Source of the DNA: Streptococcus infantis
GTDB taxonomy: Bacteria > Bacillota > Bacilli > Lactobacillales > Streptococcaceae
DNA: 64,000 nt
Direction: 5' to 3'
Assembly (NCBI RefSeq): GCF_018499575.1
Contig: NZ_JAHDAP010000001.1
Span: 496,001 to 560,000 of the forward strand
This document shows positions 1 through 9,211 of this stretch, one piece after another. A program made the position numbers and the translations under genes. The notes beneath the pieces were generated by a model. The model saw only the letters and a list, made by a program, of their open reading frames with translations, did no database searches and was not told where the DNA came from. How positions within the stretch are numbered: the stretch's first letter is position 1; every line of letters begins with the position of its first letter.

Positions 1-231
1 TTGGACTGGTACACCTATGTATTTAAGGTGACTGAGTTTGAGGGTGAGTTAATTGACTGTAATGAGGGGACGCTAGAATGGGTTCCTTATGATGAAGTTC
101 TCAGCAAGCCGACCTGGGAAGGAGATCATACCTTTGTCGAGTGGCTCTTAGAGGATAAACCCTTCTTTTCAGCCAAGTTTGTCTATGATGGTGATAAATT
201 ATTGGATACACAAGTGGATTTCTATGAGTAA
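1..231 (+). CDS. mutX: 8-oxo-dGTP diphosphatase MutX, C-terminal part (partial)
   Basis: The frame is open from the window edge to a stop at 229-231, so only about 76 C-terminal residues are present. The stretch with WVPYDEVLSKPTWEGD and FFSAKF.YDGDKL matches the end of streptococcal MutX, a Nudix hydrolase that removes oxidised dGTP from the nucleotide pool. The Nudix box itself lies upstream of the window. pyrC follows after 12 bases, and mutX-pyrC is the usual order in the mitis group. Identification rests on recalled family sequence and context. Confidence 0.8.
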   Translation: MDWYTYVFKVTEFEGELIDCNEGTLEWVPYDEVLSKPTWEGDHTFVEWLLEDKPFFSAKFVYDGDKLLDTQVDFYE

Positions 232-243
232 AGGAGTATAGAT

Positions 244-1512
244 ATGTTACTAATCAAAAATGGCCGTGTAATGGATCCAAAGTCTGGTTTGGATCAAGTT
301 TGTGATGTTTTGGTTGATGAAGGAAAAATTGTTCAAATTGCTCCTGAAATCCAGGAAGAAGGTGCTCAAGTAATAGATGCTACTGGTCTTGTAGTTGCGC
401 CTGGTTTGGTGGATATCCATGTTCATTTCCGTGAACCTGGTCAAACACATAAAGAAGACATTCATACAGGAGCACTAGCAGCAGCTGCAGGTGGTTTTAC
501 GACAGTCGTAATGATGGCTAATACCAATCCAACCATCTCAGATGTTGAGACTTTGCAGGAAGTTCTTCAATCTGCAACCAAGGAAAAAATTAACGTTAAG
601 TCTGTAGCAACGATTACCAAAAATTTTAATGGTCAAGACCTAACTGACTTTAAAGCCCTTTTAGAAGCAGGGGCAGTTGGTTTTTCTGATGATGGAATTC
701 CTCTTGAAAGTAGTAAAGTTGTCAAGGAAGCCATGGAAGAAGCTAAAAAACTCAACACCTTTATCAGCCTGCACGAAGAAGATCCTGGTTTAAATGGTAC
801 GCTTGGTTTTAACGAAAATATCGCTAAAGAGCATTTTCATATCTGCGGTGCAACAGGAGTTGCAGAGTATGCAATGATAGCACGTGATGTCATGATTGCC
901 TATGCAACCAAGGCTCATGTTCATATTCAGCATTTGTCTAAGGAAGAAAGTGTCAAGGTTGTGGAGTTTGCTCAAAATATGGGAGCAAACGTAACTGCAG
1001 AAGTAGCTCCACAGCATTTTTCGAAGACTGAAGCTCTGCTTTTGACTAAAGGAAGTAACGCTAAGATGAATCCACCTCTTCGTTTGGAATCAGACCGTCG
1101 CGCCGTCATTGAAGGTTTAAAATCTGGAGTCATTTCTGTCATTGCTACTGACCACGCGCCTCACCATGCTGACGAGAAAAATGTTGAGGATATTACCAAA
1201 GCGCCATCAGGTATGACAGGCTTGGAAACTTCTTTGTCACTAGGTTTAACCTATTTGGTGGAAGCTGGCGAGTTGAGTTTAATGCAATTGTTAGAAAAAA
1301 TGTCCTACAACCCAGCAAAACTTTATAACTTTGAAGCAGGTTATCTATCAGAAAACGGTCCAGCGGATATTACAATTTTTGATGATAAAGCGGACCGAAT
1401 CGTGGATAGTCATTTTGCTTCCAAAGCAGCGAATTCACCATTTATCGGTGAATCTTTGAAAGGGCAGGTCAAATACACAATCTGTAATGGACAGATTGTC
1501 TATAAGAACTAG
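244..1512 (+). CDS. pyrC: Dihydroorotase
   Basis: The 422-residue protein has the length of class I dihydroorotases, which close carbamoyl-aspartate to dihydroorotate in pyrimidine synthesis. The metal-binding motif [10 protein letters not shown] (His59 and His61) and the later ATDHAPHH motif near residue 302 are both intact. An AAGGAG ribosome-binding site at about 233-238 supports the ATG at 244. It is translated just behind mutX and was probably co-transcribed with it. I see no PyrR-type attenuator in front of it within the window. Confidence 0.95.
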   Translation: MLLIKNGRVMDPKSGLDQVCDVLVDEGKIVQIAPEIQEEGAQVIDATGLVVAPGLVDIHVHFREPGQTHKEDIHTGALAAAAGGFTTVVMMANTNPTISDVETLQEVLQSATKEKINVKSVATITKNFNGQDLTDFKALLEAGAVGFSDDGIPLESSKVVKEAMEEAKKLNTFISLHEEDPGLNGTLGFNENIAKEHFHICGATGVAEYAMIARDVMIAYATKAHVHIQHLSKEESVKVVEFAQNMGANVTAEVAPQHFSKTEALLLTKGSNAKMNPPLRLESDRRAVIEGLKSGVISVIATDHAPHHADEKNVEDITKAPSGMTGLETSLSLGLTYLVEAGELSLMQLLEKMSYNPAKLYNFEAGYLSENGPADITIFDDKADRIVDSHFASKAANSPFIGESLKGQVKYTICNGQIVYKN

Positions 1513-1554
1513 GTGAAATCTGCTCTTTCGAATCATTAATTAGAGAGAGACGAT

Positions 1555-2895
1555 ATGTACCCAACCCATCATTTTAAAGACAAATTTATCTTATTTCTTA
1601 AGATTTTCTTTCCAATTCTAGTCTATCAATTTGCCAATTATTCCGCTTCTTTTGTCGATACGACCATGACTGGCCAGTATAATACCATAGATTTGGCTGG
1701 GGTATCAATGGCGACTAGTTTGTGGAATCCTTTTTTTACCTTTTTAACCGGGATTGTTTCAGCTCTAGTTCCTATTGTTGGCCATCATTTAGGGAGAGGA
1801 AAAAAAGATGAAGTGAGTTCTGATTTTTATCAATTTCTTTATCTTTCCCTTGCTTTATCCATTTTTCTATTTGTTTTAGTCTTTATCGCTGCTCCGATAG
1901 TTCTAAGCAATATGGAGTTAGAATCGGCAGTGTCAGATATAGCTATTCGTTATCTATGGTTTTTGTCGATTGGAATCATTCCCCTCTTACTCTTTAGTGT
2001 CATTCGTTCATTGCTGGACGCACTGGGATTGACCAATATATCCATGTATCTGATGCTTCTTTTGCTACCTCTAAATAGCGGTTTTAACTACTTATTAATT
2101 TACGGTGTCTTTGGTTTTCCTGAGTTTGGAGGAGCAGGAGCAGGTCTTGGTACATCTTTGGCTTATTGGGCTTTATTGCTAATTTCTATATTCGTTCTTC
2201 TTAAACAAGAAAAACTGAAAGAACTACATTTAGAGAACCGTTCACCTTTAAACAAGAATAAAATAAAAGAAGCGATAAAACTGGGGTTACCTATTGGTGG
2301 AACTGTATTTGCAGAGGTTGCTATTTTTTCAGCAGTGGGATTGATTATGGCAAAGTTTTCATCTTTGATAATAGCAAGCCATCAATCTGCCATGAACTTT
2401 TCATCTCTCATGTACGCCTTTCCTATGAGCATTTCAACCGCTATGGCTATCGTTGTTTCTTACGAAGTCGGTGCTAAACGTCTAGAAGATGCTAAGAAAT
2501 ATATAAAAATCGGACGTCTATCCGCTATGGTATTTGCGATTTTAACACTTTCATTTTTATATATTTTTAGAGAAAATGTTGCTAGCCTTTATGGCCATGA
2601 TCCGGAATTCATCCAATTAACTGCTAGCTTTATGACCTATAGCTTGTTTTTCCAATTAGCTGATACATTTGCGGCACCATTACAAGGAATATTACGTGGT
2701 TACAAAGACACAGTCATACCTTTCTATCTGGGACTCTTGGGATACTGGGGAATTGCTATACCTCTTGGTTTGTTTCTAGATTATTCAACAAATCTCGATG
2801 CTTATTCCTACTGGATAGGTCTTATCGTAAGTTTAGTAGTCAGCGGACTACTCTATCAGTGGCGTTTACAAGTTATTATGAAAAGATTCAAATAA
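1555..2895 (+). CDS. MATE family efflux transporter
   Basis: This is a 446-residue, highly hydrophobic protein with about twelve predicted membrane segments in two similar halves, the size and layout of MATE (NorM/DinF-like) exporters. Family hallmarks are FVDTTMTGQYNTIDLAGVSM near the first helices and the LRGYKDTVIPF segment in the second half. MATE proteins expel cationic drugs or metabolites using Na+ or H+ gradients; the substrate here cannot be told. A GAGAGAGACG sequence precedes the ATG. A terminator follows at 2946-2983, closing the mutX-pyrC-MATE unit. Confidence 0.9.
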   Translation: MYPTHHFKDKFILFLKIFFPILVYQFANYSASFVDTTMTGQYNTIDLAGVSMATSLWNPFFTFLTGIVSALVPIVGHHLGRGKKDEVSSDFYQFLYLSLALSIFLFVLVFIAAPIVLSNMELESAVSDIAIRYLWFLSIGIIPLLLFSVIRSLLDALGLTNISMYLMLLLLPLNSGFNYLLIYGVFGFPEFGGAGAGLGTSLAYWALLLISIFVLLKQEKLKELHLENRSPLNKNKIKEAIKLGLPIGGTVFAEVAIFSAVGLIMAKFSSLIIASHQSAMNFSSLMYAFPMSISTAMAIVVSYEVGAKRLEDAKKYIKIGRLSAMVFAILTLSFLYIFRENVASLYGHDPEFIQLTASFMTYSLFFQLADTFAAPLQGILRGYKDTVIPFYLGLLGYWGIAIPLGLFLDYSTNLDAYSYWIGLIVSLVVSGLLYQWRLQVIMKRFK

Positions 2896-2945
2896 TTTGT
2901 TGAAAATATCCTTGAAAATCAGTTTGTGAAATAGTTGTTTTATGT

Positions 2946-2983
2946 AAAGAAAAGTCTTGATTTCATTGACTTTTCTTTTTTTA
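2946..2983 (+). terminator. Intrinsic terminator after the MATE gene
   Basis: An 11-bp stem (AAAGAAAAGTC at 2946-2956 with GACTTTTCTTT at 2968-2978) is followed by a run of T. It separates the pyrC/MATE transcription unit from the dehydrogenase operon. Confidence 0.85.
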
Positions 2984-3011
2984 TATTGTGAAAAACTAGC
3001 AAGCAAAATCT

Positions 3012-3040
3012 TTGACTCTAGTTGACCTATAAGATAGAAT
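3012..3040 (+). promoter_or_regulatory. Promoter of the 2-oxoacid dehydrogenase operon
   Basis: TTGACT at 3012-3017 and TAGAAT at 3035-3040 are spaced by exactly 17 bases, 37 bases before the first gene. This is a good sigma-A type promoter. I saw no clear CcpA (cre) site. Confidence 0.75.
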
Positions 3041-3076
3041 AGAAGTATAAGAAATTAAACTTAGAAAGGCAAGATT

Positions 3077-4045
3077 ATGTCAACTTTAGATAAAAATCTT
3101 TTGCTTGAGATGTTCCGTAAGATGGAAGAAATTCGTCGTATGGACTTAAAAATTGCTCAATTAGTAAAAAAAGGTAAAGTGCCCGGTATGACGCACTTTT
3201 CTGTTGGTGAGGAAGCAGCAAACGTTGGGGCTATGTTAGCTCTTAACGAAGATGACCTCATCACCTCAAATCACCGTGGTCATGGTCAAGCTATCGCTAA
3301 AGGGATCGACCTTAATGGAATGATGGCTGAAATCCTTGGTAAATATACAGGAACTTGTAAAGGTAAAGGTGGATCTATGCATATCGCCGACCTAGATGCA
3401 GGTAACCTTGGTGCCAACGGTATTGTTGGTGGTGGTATGGGAATCGCTGTAGGTGCAGCCCTTACTCAACAAATGAAAAACACTGGCAAGATTGTTGTCT
3501 GCTTCTTTGGTGATGGCGCAACAAATGAAGGTGTATTCCACGAGGCTGTTAATATGGCTTCGATTTGGAATCTACCAGTTATTTTCTACTGTATCAATAA
3601 CGGTTATGGAATTTCTGCCGACATCAAGAAAATGACAAATGTTAAGCATATCCATGAGCGAAGTGCTGCTTACGGTATTCCTGGAATGTTTATCGAAGAC
3701 GGTAACAATGTTATCGATGTCTACGAAGGATTTAAAAAAGCTGTTGACCACGTTCGTTCTGGTAAAGGTCCTGTCTTAATCGAAAGTGTTACCTACCGTT
3801 GGCTTGGTCACTCGTCATCAGACCCTGGTAAATATCGGACCCGTGAAGAAGTCGAAGAGTGGAAGGAAAAAGATCCAATCGAAAACCTCCGCAAGTATCT
3901 CCTTGAAAATAAAATTGCTAGTGCAGAAGAACTCGAAGAAATTCAGGCTCAAGTCAAGGAAGCAGTGGAAGCATCTGTTAAGTTTGCAGAAGAAAGTCCA
4001 TTCCCTCCACTAGAATCAGCTTTTGAAGATATTTACGCAGACTAA
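3077..4045 (+). CDS. pdhA: Pyruvate/acetoin dehydrogenase complex, E1 alpha
   Basis: The 322-residue protein is the alpha chain of a heterotetrameric thiamine-diphosphate E1. It carries the TPP/Mg2+ motif GDGATNEGVFHEAVNMAS.....N near residues 145-175 and the phosphorylation-loop segment WLGHSSSDPGKYR. With E1 beta it decarboxylates a 2-oxoacid (pyruvate) or acetoin and acetylates the lipoyl arm. The same gene is called acoA in some streptococcal genomes, and sequence alone does not settle pyruvate versus acetoin. It opens a five-gene operon (E1a-E1b-E2-E3-lplA) behind its own promoter. Confidence 0.92.
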   Translation: MSTLDKNLLLEMFRKMEEIRRMDLKIAQLVKKGKVPGMTHFSVGEEAANVGAMLALNEDDLITSNHRGHGQAIAKGIDLNGMMAEILGKYTGTCKGKGGSMHIADLDAGNLGANGIVGGGMGIAVGAALTQQMKNTGKIVVCFFGDGATNEGVFHEAVNMASIWNLPVIFYCINNGYGISADIKKMTNVKHIHERSAAYGIPGMFIEDGNNVIDVYEGFKKAVDHVRSGKGPVLIESVTYRWLGHSSSDPGKYRTREEVEEWKEKDPIENLRKYLLENKIASAEELEEIQAQVKEAVEASVKFAEESPFPPLESAFEDIYAD

Positions 4046-4061
4046 GGAGAAGTAGAGAAAT

Positions 4062-5054
4062 ATGGAAACAAAATTAATGTCTTTCCGCGATACCATTATC
4101 CTTGCAATGTCTGAGGAAATGCGTCGTGATGAAAATGTACTCTTGATGGGTGAAGATGTCGGTGTCTTTGGTGGAGACTTTGGTACATCTGTAGGTATGC
4201 TTGAAGAATTTGGACCAGAACGTGTACGGGACTGTCCAATCTCTGAAGCTGCAATTTCTGGTGCAGCAGCAGGTGCTGCTATGACAGGACTTCGTCCAAT
4301 CGTTGATATGACCTTCATGGATTTCTCTGTTATTGCCATGGATAATATTGTCAACCAAGCAGCTAAAACTCGTTACATGTTTGGTGGAAAAGGGCAAGTA
4401 CCAATGACAATCCGCTGTGCAGCTGGTAACGGAGTTGGTTCTGCAGCTCAACACTCACAATCATTGGAGTCTTGGTTTACTCATATCCCGGGATTGAAGG
4501 TTGTAGCTCCAGGTACACCAGCTGATATGAAGGGACTTCTTAAGTCTTCTATCCGAGACAACAATCCTGTTATTATTCTTGAATACAAATCAGAATTTAA
4601 CCAAAAAGGTGAAGTACCTGTTGATCCAGACTATACTATCCCACTTGGTGTTGGAGAAATCAAACGCGAAGGAACTGATGTAACAGTAGTAACATACGGA
4701 AAAATGCTTCGTCGTGTTATGCAAGCAGCTGAAGAATTGGCCGAAGAAGGCATCTCAGTAGAAGTAGTAGACCCACGTACTTTGGTTCCACTTGATAAAG
4801 ACATCATCATTAATTCAGTTAAGAAGACTGGAAAAGTAGTTCTTGTCAACGATGCCCACAAGACAAGTGGTTTTATCGGTGAAATCTCAGCTATTATCTC
4901 AGAATCAGAAGCATTTGATTACTTGGATGCACCAATCCGTCGCTGTGCAGGTGAGGATGTACCAATGCCTTACGCACAAAATCTTGAAAATGCAATGATT
5001 CCAACAGTTGAAAGCATCAAAGATGCAATCCGTAAAACTCACAACAAACAATAA
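4062..5054 (+). CDS. pdhB: Pyruvate/acetoin dehydrogenase complex, E1 beta
   Basis: At 330 residues this has the normal length of an E1 beta subunit. It contains the transketolase pyrimidine-binding region (MGEDVGVFGGDFGTS, ISEAAISGAAAGAAM) and a C-terminal transketolase domain (VVDPRTLVPLDKD...). It begins 16 bases after E1 alpha with an AAGGAGAAG ribosome-binding site, consistent with equimolar production. A 218-base gap containing a structured element separates it from E2, so this gap could set relative expression of downstream genes. The acoB name is also used. Confidence 0.92.
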   Translation: METKLMSFRDTIILAMSEEMRRDENVLLMGEDVGVFGGDFGTSVGMLEEFGPERVRDCPISEAAISGAAAGAAMTGLRPIVDMTFMDFSVIAMDNIVNQAAKTRYMFGGKGQVPMTIRCAAGNGVGSAAQHSQSLESWFTHIPGLKVVAPGTPADMKGLLKSSIRDNNPVIILEYKSEFNQKGEVPVDPDYTIPLGVGEIKREGTDVTVVTYGKMLRRVMQAAEELAEEGISVEVVDPRTLVPLDKDIIINSVKKTGKVVLVNDAHKTSGFIGEISAIISESEAFDYLDAPIRRCAGEDVPMPYAQNLENAMIPTVESIKDAIRKTHNKQ

Positions 5055-5272
5055 TACATAACATAAATTATGTAATATATGATAAATCAGACGAGAAGCT
5101 TTGTATCTTTTAGGTACAGAGTTCTCTGCGTCCTTGATATCTTAGATTAGAGCACGGGCTAAAAGCTCGGAAAAAAGATAAATCTCCTTGACTTCATCGA
5201 AGTCTGCGTTGATTTCCTATTTTTCGGTCGCTTTTAAACGCCCTTTGCATCATAAATAGAATAGGAGAGGTC
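5055..5272 (+). repeat. Hairpin-rich intergenic element between E1 beta and E2
   Basis: An unusually long gap inside a tight operon. It holds an AT palindrome (ACATAAATTATGT, 5061-5073), a stem around TGTATC/GGTACA (about 5102-5118), a CGGGCT/AGCTCG stem (about 5155-5170) and a perfect GACTTC-ATC-GAAGTC palindrome near 5191-5205. No ORF of note is present. It could be a dispersed streptococcal intergenic repeat or an mRNA-processing element. I do not recognise it as BOX or RUP. Confidence 0.45.
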
Positions 5273-6316
5273 ATGGCTGATGATAAGCTAAGAGCGACTC
5301 CTGCAGCTAGAAAATTAGCGGATGATTTAGGAATTAACCTCTATGATATTTCTGGTTCAGGCGCAAACGGTCGTGTCCACAAAGAAGACGTGGAAACATT
5401 TAAAGACACTAATGTGGTTCGCATTTCACCACTCGCAAAACGAATTGCACTAGAGCATAATATTGCTTGGCAAGAAATCCAAGGAACTGGTCATCGCGGT
5501 AAAATCATGAAGAAGGACGTTTTAGCTTTCCTTCCTGAAAATATTGAAAACGATACGATTAAATCACCTGCTCAAATTGAGAAAGTGGAAGAAGTTCCAG
5601 ATAATGTAACACCTTATGGAGAAATCGAGCGTATTCCGATGACTCCTATGCGTAAGGTTATTGCTCAACGTATGGTTGAGTCTTACTTGACTGCACCAAC
5701 CTTCACGCTTAACTACGATGTCGATATGTCTGAAATGCTTGCCCTTCGTAAGAAAGTCCTTGAACCAATTATGGAAGCAACTGGTAAGAAAATCACTGTT
5801 ACAGATTTGCTTTCACTTGCGGTTGTTAAGACACTGATGAAACATCCATACATTAACGCTTCTTTGACTGAAGATGGTAAGACAATCATCACTCACAATT
5901 ATGTCAACCTTGCGATGGCAGTTGGTATGGATAATGGATTGATGACACCAGTTGTCTATAATGCAGAAAAAATGAGCTTGTCTGAGTTGGTAGTTGCATT
6001 TAAAGACGTTATTGGACGTACCTTAGATGGTAAACTAGCTCCTAGCGAATTGCAAAATTCAACCTTCACAATTAGTAACTTGGGGATGTTTGGTGTTCAA
6101 TCATTTGGTCCTATCATCAATCAACCAAACTCAGCAATCCTCGGTGTTAGCTCAACAGTTGAAAAACCAGTTGTAGTTAATGGTGAAATCGTGATTCGTC
6201 CAATTATGAGTCTTGGTCTAACAATTGACCACCGTGTCGTAGATGGTATGGCTGGTGCTAAGTTTATGAAAGACTTGAAAGCTTTAATTGAAAACCCAAT
6301 CTCAATGTTGGTTTAA
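5273..6316 (+). CDS. pdhC: Dihydrolipoamide acyltransferase E2, lacking a lipoyl domain
   Basis: The 347-residue protein starts directly with two peripheral-subunit-binding domains (about residues 5-40 and 48-85, each with the LA....I.....G.G..G.I.K.DV pattern), then an acyltransferase core with the DHRVVDG active-site motif (His320). Normal E2 proteins begin with one or more lipoyl domains; none is present, and the lysine-bearing arm is instead fused to E3 downstream. The start is supported by AGGAG 5-10 bases before ATG, and no lipoyl-like frame is seen upstream. This layout is known from S. pneumoniae (acoC), so it is a lineage trait, not a truncation. Confidence 0.93.
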   Translation: MADDKLRATPAARKLADDLGINLYDISGSGANGRVHKEDVETFKDTNVVRISPLAKRIALEHNIAWQEIQGTGHRGKIMKKDVLAFLPENIENDTIKSPAQIEKVEEVPDNVTPYGEIERIPMTPMRKVIAQRMVESYLTAPTFTLNYDVDMSEMLALRKKVLEPIMEATGKKITVTDLLSLAVVKTLMKHPYINASLTEDGKTIITHNYVNLAMAVGMDNGLMTPVVYNAEKMSLSELVVAFKDVIGRTLDGKLAPSELQNSTFTISNLGMFGVQSFGPIINQPNSAILGVSSTVEKPVVVNGEIVIRPIMSLGLTIDHRVVDGMAGAKFMKDLKALIENPISMLV

Positions 6317-6354
6317 AATATTTGTTTTAGAAATATAGATAGAGGAAGTAAGAT

Positions 6355-8058
6355 ATGGCCTTAGAAGTAATTATGCCAAAAGCCGGCGTGGATATGACAG
6401 AAGGACAAATCGTCCAATGGAATAAAAAAGTCGGAGAATTTGTAAAAGAAGGAGAAATCCTTTTGGAAATCATGACTGACAAAGTCAGCATGGAATTGGA
6501 AGCAGAAGAAGATGGATACTTAATCGCTATCCTAAAAGGTGATGGAGAGACTGTTCCTGTTACTGAAGTTATCGGTTATCTTGGTGAAGAAGGGGAAAAT
6601 ATCCCAACAGCTGGAGCAACTGCACCAGAAGCTAGCCCAGCACCTGCAGCAAGTGCCTCAAACGATGATGGTAAGAGTGATGATGCTTACGACATCGTTG
6701 TTATCGGTGGCGGACCTGCTGGTTATGTATCTGCTATTAAAGCAGCTCAATTAGGTGGTAAGGTTGCTCTTGTTGAGAAATCTGAACTTGGTGGAACTTG
6801 CTTAAACCGTGGATGTATCCCAACTAAGACTTACCTTCACAACGCCGAAATTATCGAGAGTATCGGTCATGCAGCAAATCGTGGTATCGTGATTGAAAAT
6901 CCTAACTTCACTGTTGACATGGACAAACTTTTAGAAACAAAATCTAAAGTTGTTAATACTCTTGTTGGTGGTGTTGCAGGACTCCTTCGTAGCTATGGAG
7001 TTGACGTTCATAAGGGTATCGGTACTATTACTAAAGATAAGAATGTCTTGGTAAATGGTTCTGAATTGCTTGAAACTAAGAAAATCATCCTTGCTGGTGG
7101 TTCAAAAGTAAGCAAAATCAACGTTCCTGGTATGGAATCATCTCTTGTGATGACTAGTGATGACATCCTTGAAATGAATGAAGTTCCAGAAAGCCTCGTT
7201 ATCATCGGTGGTGGTGTCGTCGGAATCGAACTTGGACAAGCCTTCATGACCTTTGGTTCAAAAGTTACTGTTATCGAAATGATGGATCGTATCGTTCCAG
7301 CTATGGATGCTGAAGTATCTAAGAACCTTCGTTTAATCCTTGAACGTAAAGGTATGACGATCTTGACAGGTACTAAACTTCAAGAAATCATTGAAGAAGA
7401 TGGCAAACTTCGTATCAAAGTTGAAGGAAAAGATGATATTATCGCGAATAAAGCCCTTCTTTCAATCGGTCGTGTTCCAGATCTTGAAGGTATCGGAGAT
7501 GTTGAGTTTGAATTAGACCGTGGTCGTATTAAGGTCAATGAATACATGGAAACTTCTGTTCCAGGTATCTATGCACCAGGTGATATCAACGGTACTAAGA
7601 TGTTGGCTCACGCTGCCTTCCGTATGGGTGAAGTAGCAGCTGAAAATGCCCTTAAAGGAAACCACGTTGTTGCGAAATTGAACTTGACTCCTGCAGCGAT
7701 CTATACACTTCCAGAAGTAGCAGCAGTTGGTTTAACAGAAGAACAAGCTCGTGAAAAATACGATGTCCAAATCGGTAAATTCAACTTTGCTGCAAACGGA
7801 CGTGCAATTGCATCAGATGCAGCTCAAGGATTTGTTAAAGTTATTGCAGACAAGAAATATGGTGAAATCCTCGGTGTTCACATCATTGGCCCTGCAGCTG
7901 CAGAGTTGATCAACGAAGCGTCAAGTATCATCGAAATGGAAATCACTGTAGAAGAAATGCTGAAGACAATCCACGGACACCCAACATATTCTGAAGTTAT
8001 GTACGAAGCATTTGCGGATGTTCTTGGAATGGCTATCCATTCACCTAAGAAAAAATAA
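6355..8058 (+). CDS. lpdA: Dihydrolipoamide dehydrogenase E3 with N-terminal lipoyl domain
   Basis: At 567 residues it is about 100 longer than a plain E3. Residues 1-80 form a biotinyl/lipoyl domain with the modified lysine in MTDKVS (Lys43). A linker rich in Ala and Pro (about 85-110) leads into the flavoprotein: GGGPAG FAD site, redox disulfide GGTCLNRGC (Cys149/Cys154), GGGVVGIE NAD site, and the C-terminal HGHPTYSE active-site motif. The enzyme therefore carries its own substrate arm, which also serves E1 and E2. The lipoate ligase gene follows 58 bases downstream. Confidence 0.95.
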   Translation: MALEVIMPKAGVDMTEGQIVQWNKKVGEFVKEGEILLEIMTDKVSMELEAEEDGYLIAILKGDGETVPVTEVIGYLGEEGENIPTAGATAPEASPAPAASASNDDGKSDDAYDIVVIGGGPAGYVSAIKAAQLGGKVALVEKSELGGTCLNRGCIPTKTYLHNAEIIESIGHAANRGIVIENPNFTVDMDKLLETKSKVVNTLVGGVAGLLRSYGVDVHKGIGTITKDKNVLVNGSELLETKKIILAGGSKVSKINVPGMESSLVMTSDDILEMNEVPESLVIIGGGVVGIELGQAFMTFGSKVTVIEMMDRIVPAMDAEVSKNLRLILERKGMTILTGTKLQEIIEEDGKLRIKVEGKDDIIANKALLSIGRVPDLEGIGDVEFELDRGRIKVNEYMETSVPGIYAPGDINGTKMLAHAAFRMGEVAAENALKGNHVVAKLNLTPAAIYTLPEVAAVGLTEEQAREKYDVQIGKFNFAANGRAIASDAAQGFVKVIADKKYGEILGVHIIGPAAAELINEASSIIEMEITVEEMLKTIHGHPTYSEVMYEAFADVLGMAIHSPKKK

Positions 8059-8071
8059 AAATAGATAGACT

Positions 8072-8094
8072 AGACTGGAATTATTTTCCAGTCT
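8072..8094 (+). terminator. Hairpin between E3 and lplA
   Basis: AGACTGGAA at 8072-8080 pairs with TTCCAGTCT at 8086-8094. There is no long T run after it, so it may weaken transcription into lplA or protect the upstream mRNA end instead of terminating fully. Confidence 0.5.
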
Positions 8095-8116
8095 CTATCG
8101 TATTAGAAGGTACCTT

Positions 8117-9106
8117 ATGAAATACATTATCAATCATTCAAACGACACTGTTTTTAATATTGCTTTAGAGGAGTACGCTTTTAAACATCTTCTTGATGAA
8201 GATCAAATCTTCCTTCTTTGGATCAACAAACCATCTATCATTGTAGGTCGTCACCAAAATACCATTGAGGAAATTAACCGTGACTATGTTCGTGAAAATG
8301 GAATTGAAGTAGTCCGTCGAATCAGTGGTGGTGGAGCTGTTTACCATGATTTGAACAACCTTAACTATACCATCATTTCAAAAGAAGATGAAAACAAGGC
8401 CTTTGACTTCAAGAGCTTCTCTACTCCAGTTATCAATACTTTGGCTGAACTTGGTGTTAAAGCTGAATTTACAGGCCGTAACGACTTAGAAATCGACGGT
8501 AAGAAATTCTGTGGAAATGCACAGGCTTATATCAATGGCCGTATCATGCACCATGGTTGTCTTCTCTTTGACGTGGATTTGTCTGTCCTAGCTAACGCAC
8601 TTAAAGTATCTAAGGACAAATTTGAGTCTAAAGGTGTTAAATCAGTTCGTGCTCGTGTAACTAATATTATCGATGAGTTGCCAGAAAAGATCACTGTTGA
8701 AGAATTCCGTGATTTACTCTTGGAATACATGAAAAAAGAATACCCTGAGATGACTGAGTATGTATTCTCAGATGAAGAATTGGCTGAAATCAATCGCATC
8801 AAAGAAACTAAGTTTGGTACTTGGGACTGGAACTATGGGAAATCACCTGAATATAACGTTCGCCGTGGTACTAAATTCCCAAGTGGTAAGGTTGAAATCT
8901 TTGCAAACGTCATTGAATCAAAAATCCAAGACATCAAGATTTACGGTGACTTCTTTGGTATTGAAGATGTTGCAGCAGTAGAAGATGTCCTTCGTGGTGT
9001 TAAATACGAACGCGAAGACGTCCTCAAAGCACTTCAAACTATTAACCTAGGTCGTTATTTCGCAGGAATCACAGCAGAAGAAATTGCTGAGGCAGTTGTG
9101 GAATAA
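8117..9106 (+). CDS. lplA: Lipoate-protein ligase A
   Basis: The 329-residue protein has the LplA signature: RRISGGGAVYHDLNNLNYT (lipoate/ATP loop), GRNDLEIDGKKFCGNAQ with the catalytic lysine, and a C-terminal accessory domain. It activates lipoate with ATP and attaches it to lipoyl-domain lysines. Its position at the end of the dehydrogenase operon points to Lys43 of the E3 fusion as the main target. A terminator follows at 9110-9140. Confidence 0.95.
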   Translation: MKYIINHSNDTVFNIALEEYAFKHLLDEDQIFLLWINKPSIIVGRHQNTIEEINRDYVRENGIEVVRRISGGGAVYHDLNNLNYTIISKEDENKAFDFKSFSTPVINTLAELGVKAEFTGRNDLEIDGKKFCGNAQAYINGRIMHHGCLLFDVDLSVLANALKVSKDKFESKGVKSVRARVTNIIDELPEKITVEEFRDLLLEYMKKEYPEMTEYVFSDEELAEINRIKETKFGTWDWNYGKSPEYNVRRGTKFPSGKVEIFANVIESKIQDIKIYGDFFGIEDVAAVEDVLRGVKYEREDVLKALQTINLGRYFAGITAEEIAEAVVE

Positions 9107-9109
9107 AGT

Positions 9110-9140
9110 AAAAGATATCCATGTTAAATGGATATCTTTT
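9110..9140 (+). terminator. Intrinsic terminator after lplA
   Basis: AAAAGATATCCAT (9110-9122) pairs with ATGGATATCTTTT (9128-9140). It ends the dehydrogenase operon. Confidence 0.85.
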
Positions 9141-9211
9141 ATCTTAAACTTGATATTCAAAAATAATGAGAGTAGAATATAAAGGAAATCTAAAAAAGGG
9201 GATCATATTCG

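Noticed and set aside
4016-4354. 112-codon frame antisense to the E1 beta gene
   Set aside because: Codon-periodicity shadow of a strongly conserved gene; no start signals of its own.
5055-5272. BOX or RUP element of pneumococcus
   Set aside because: The recalled core sequences of those repeats do not match this element.
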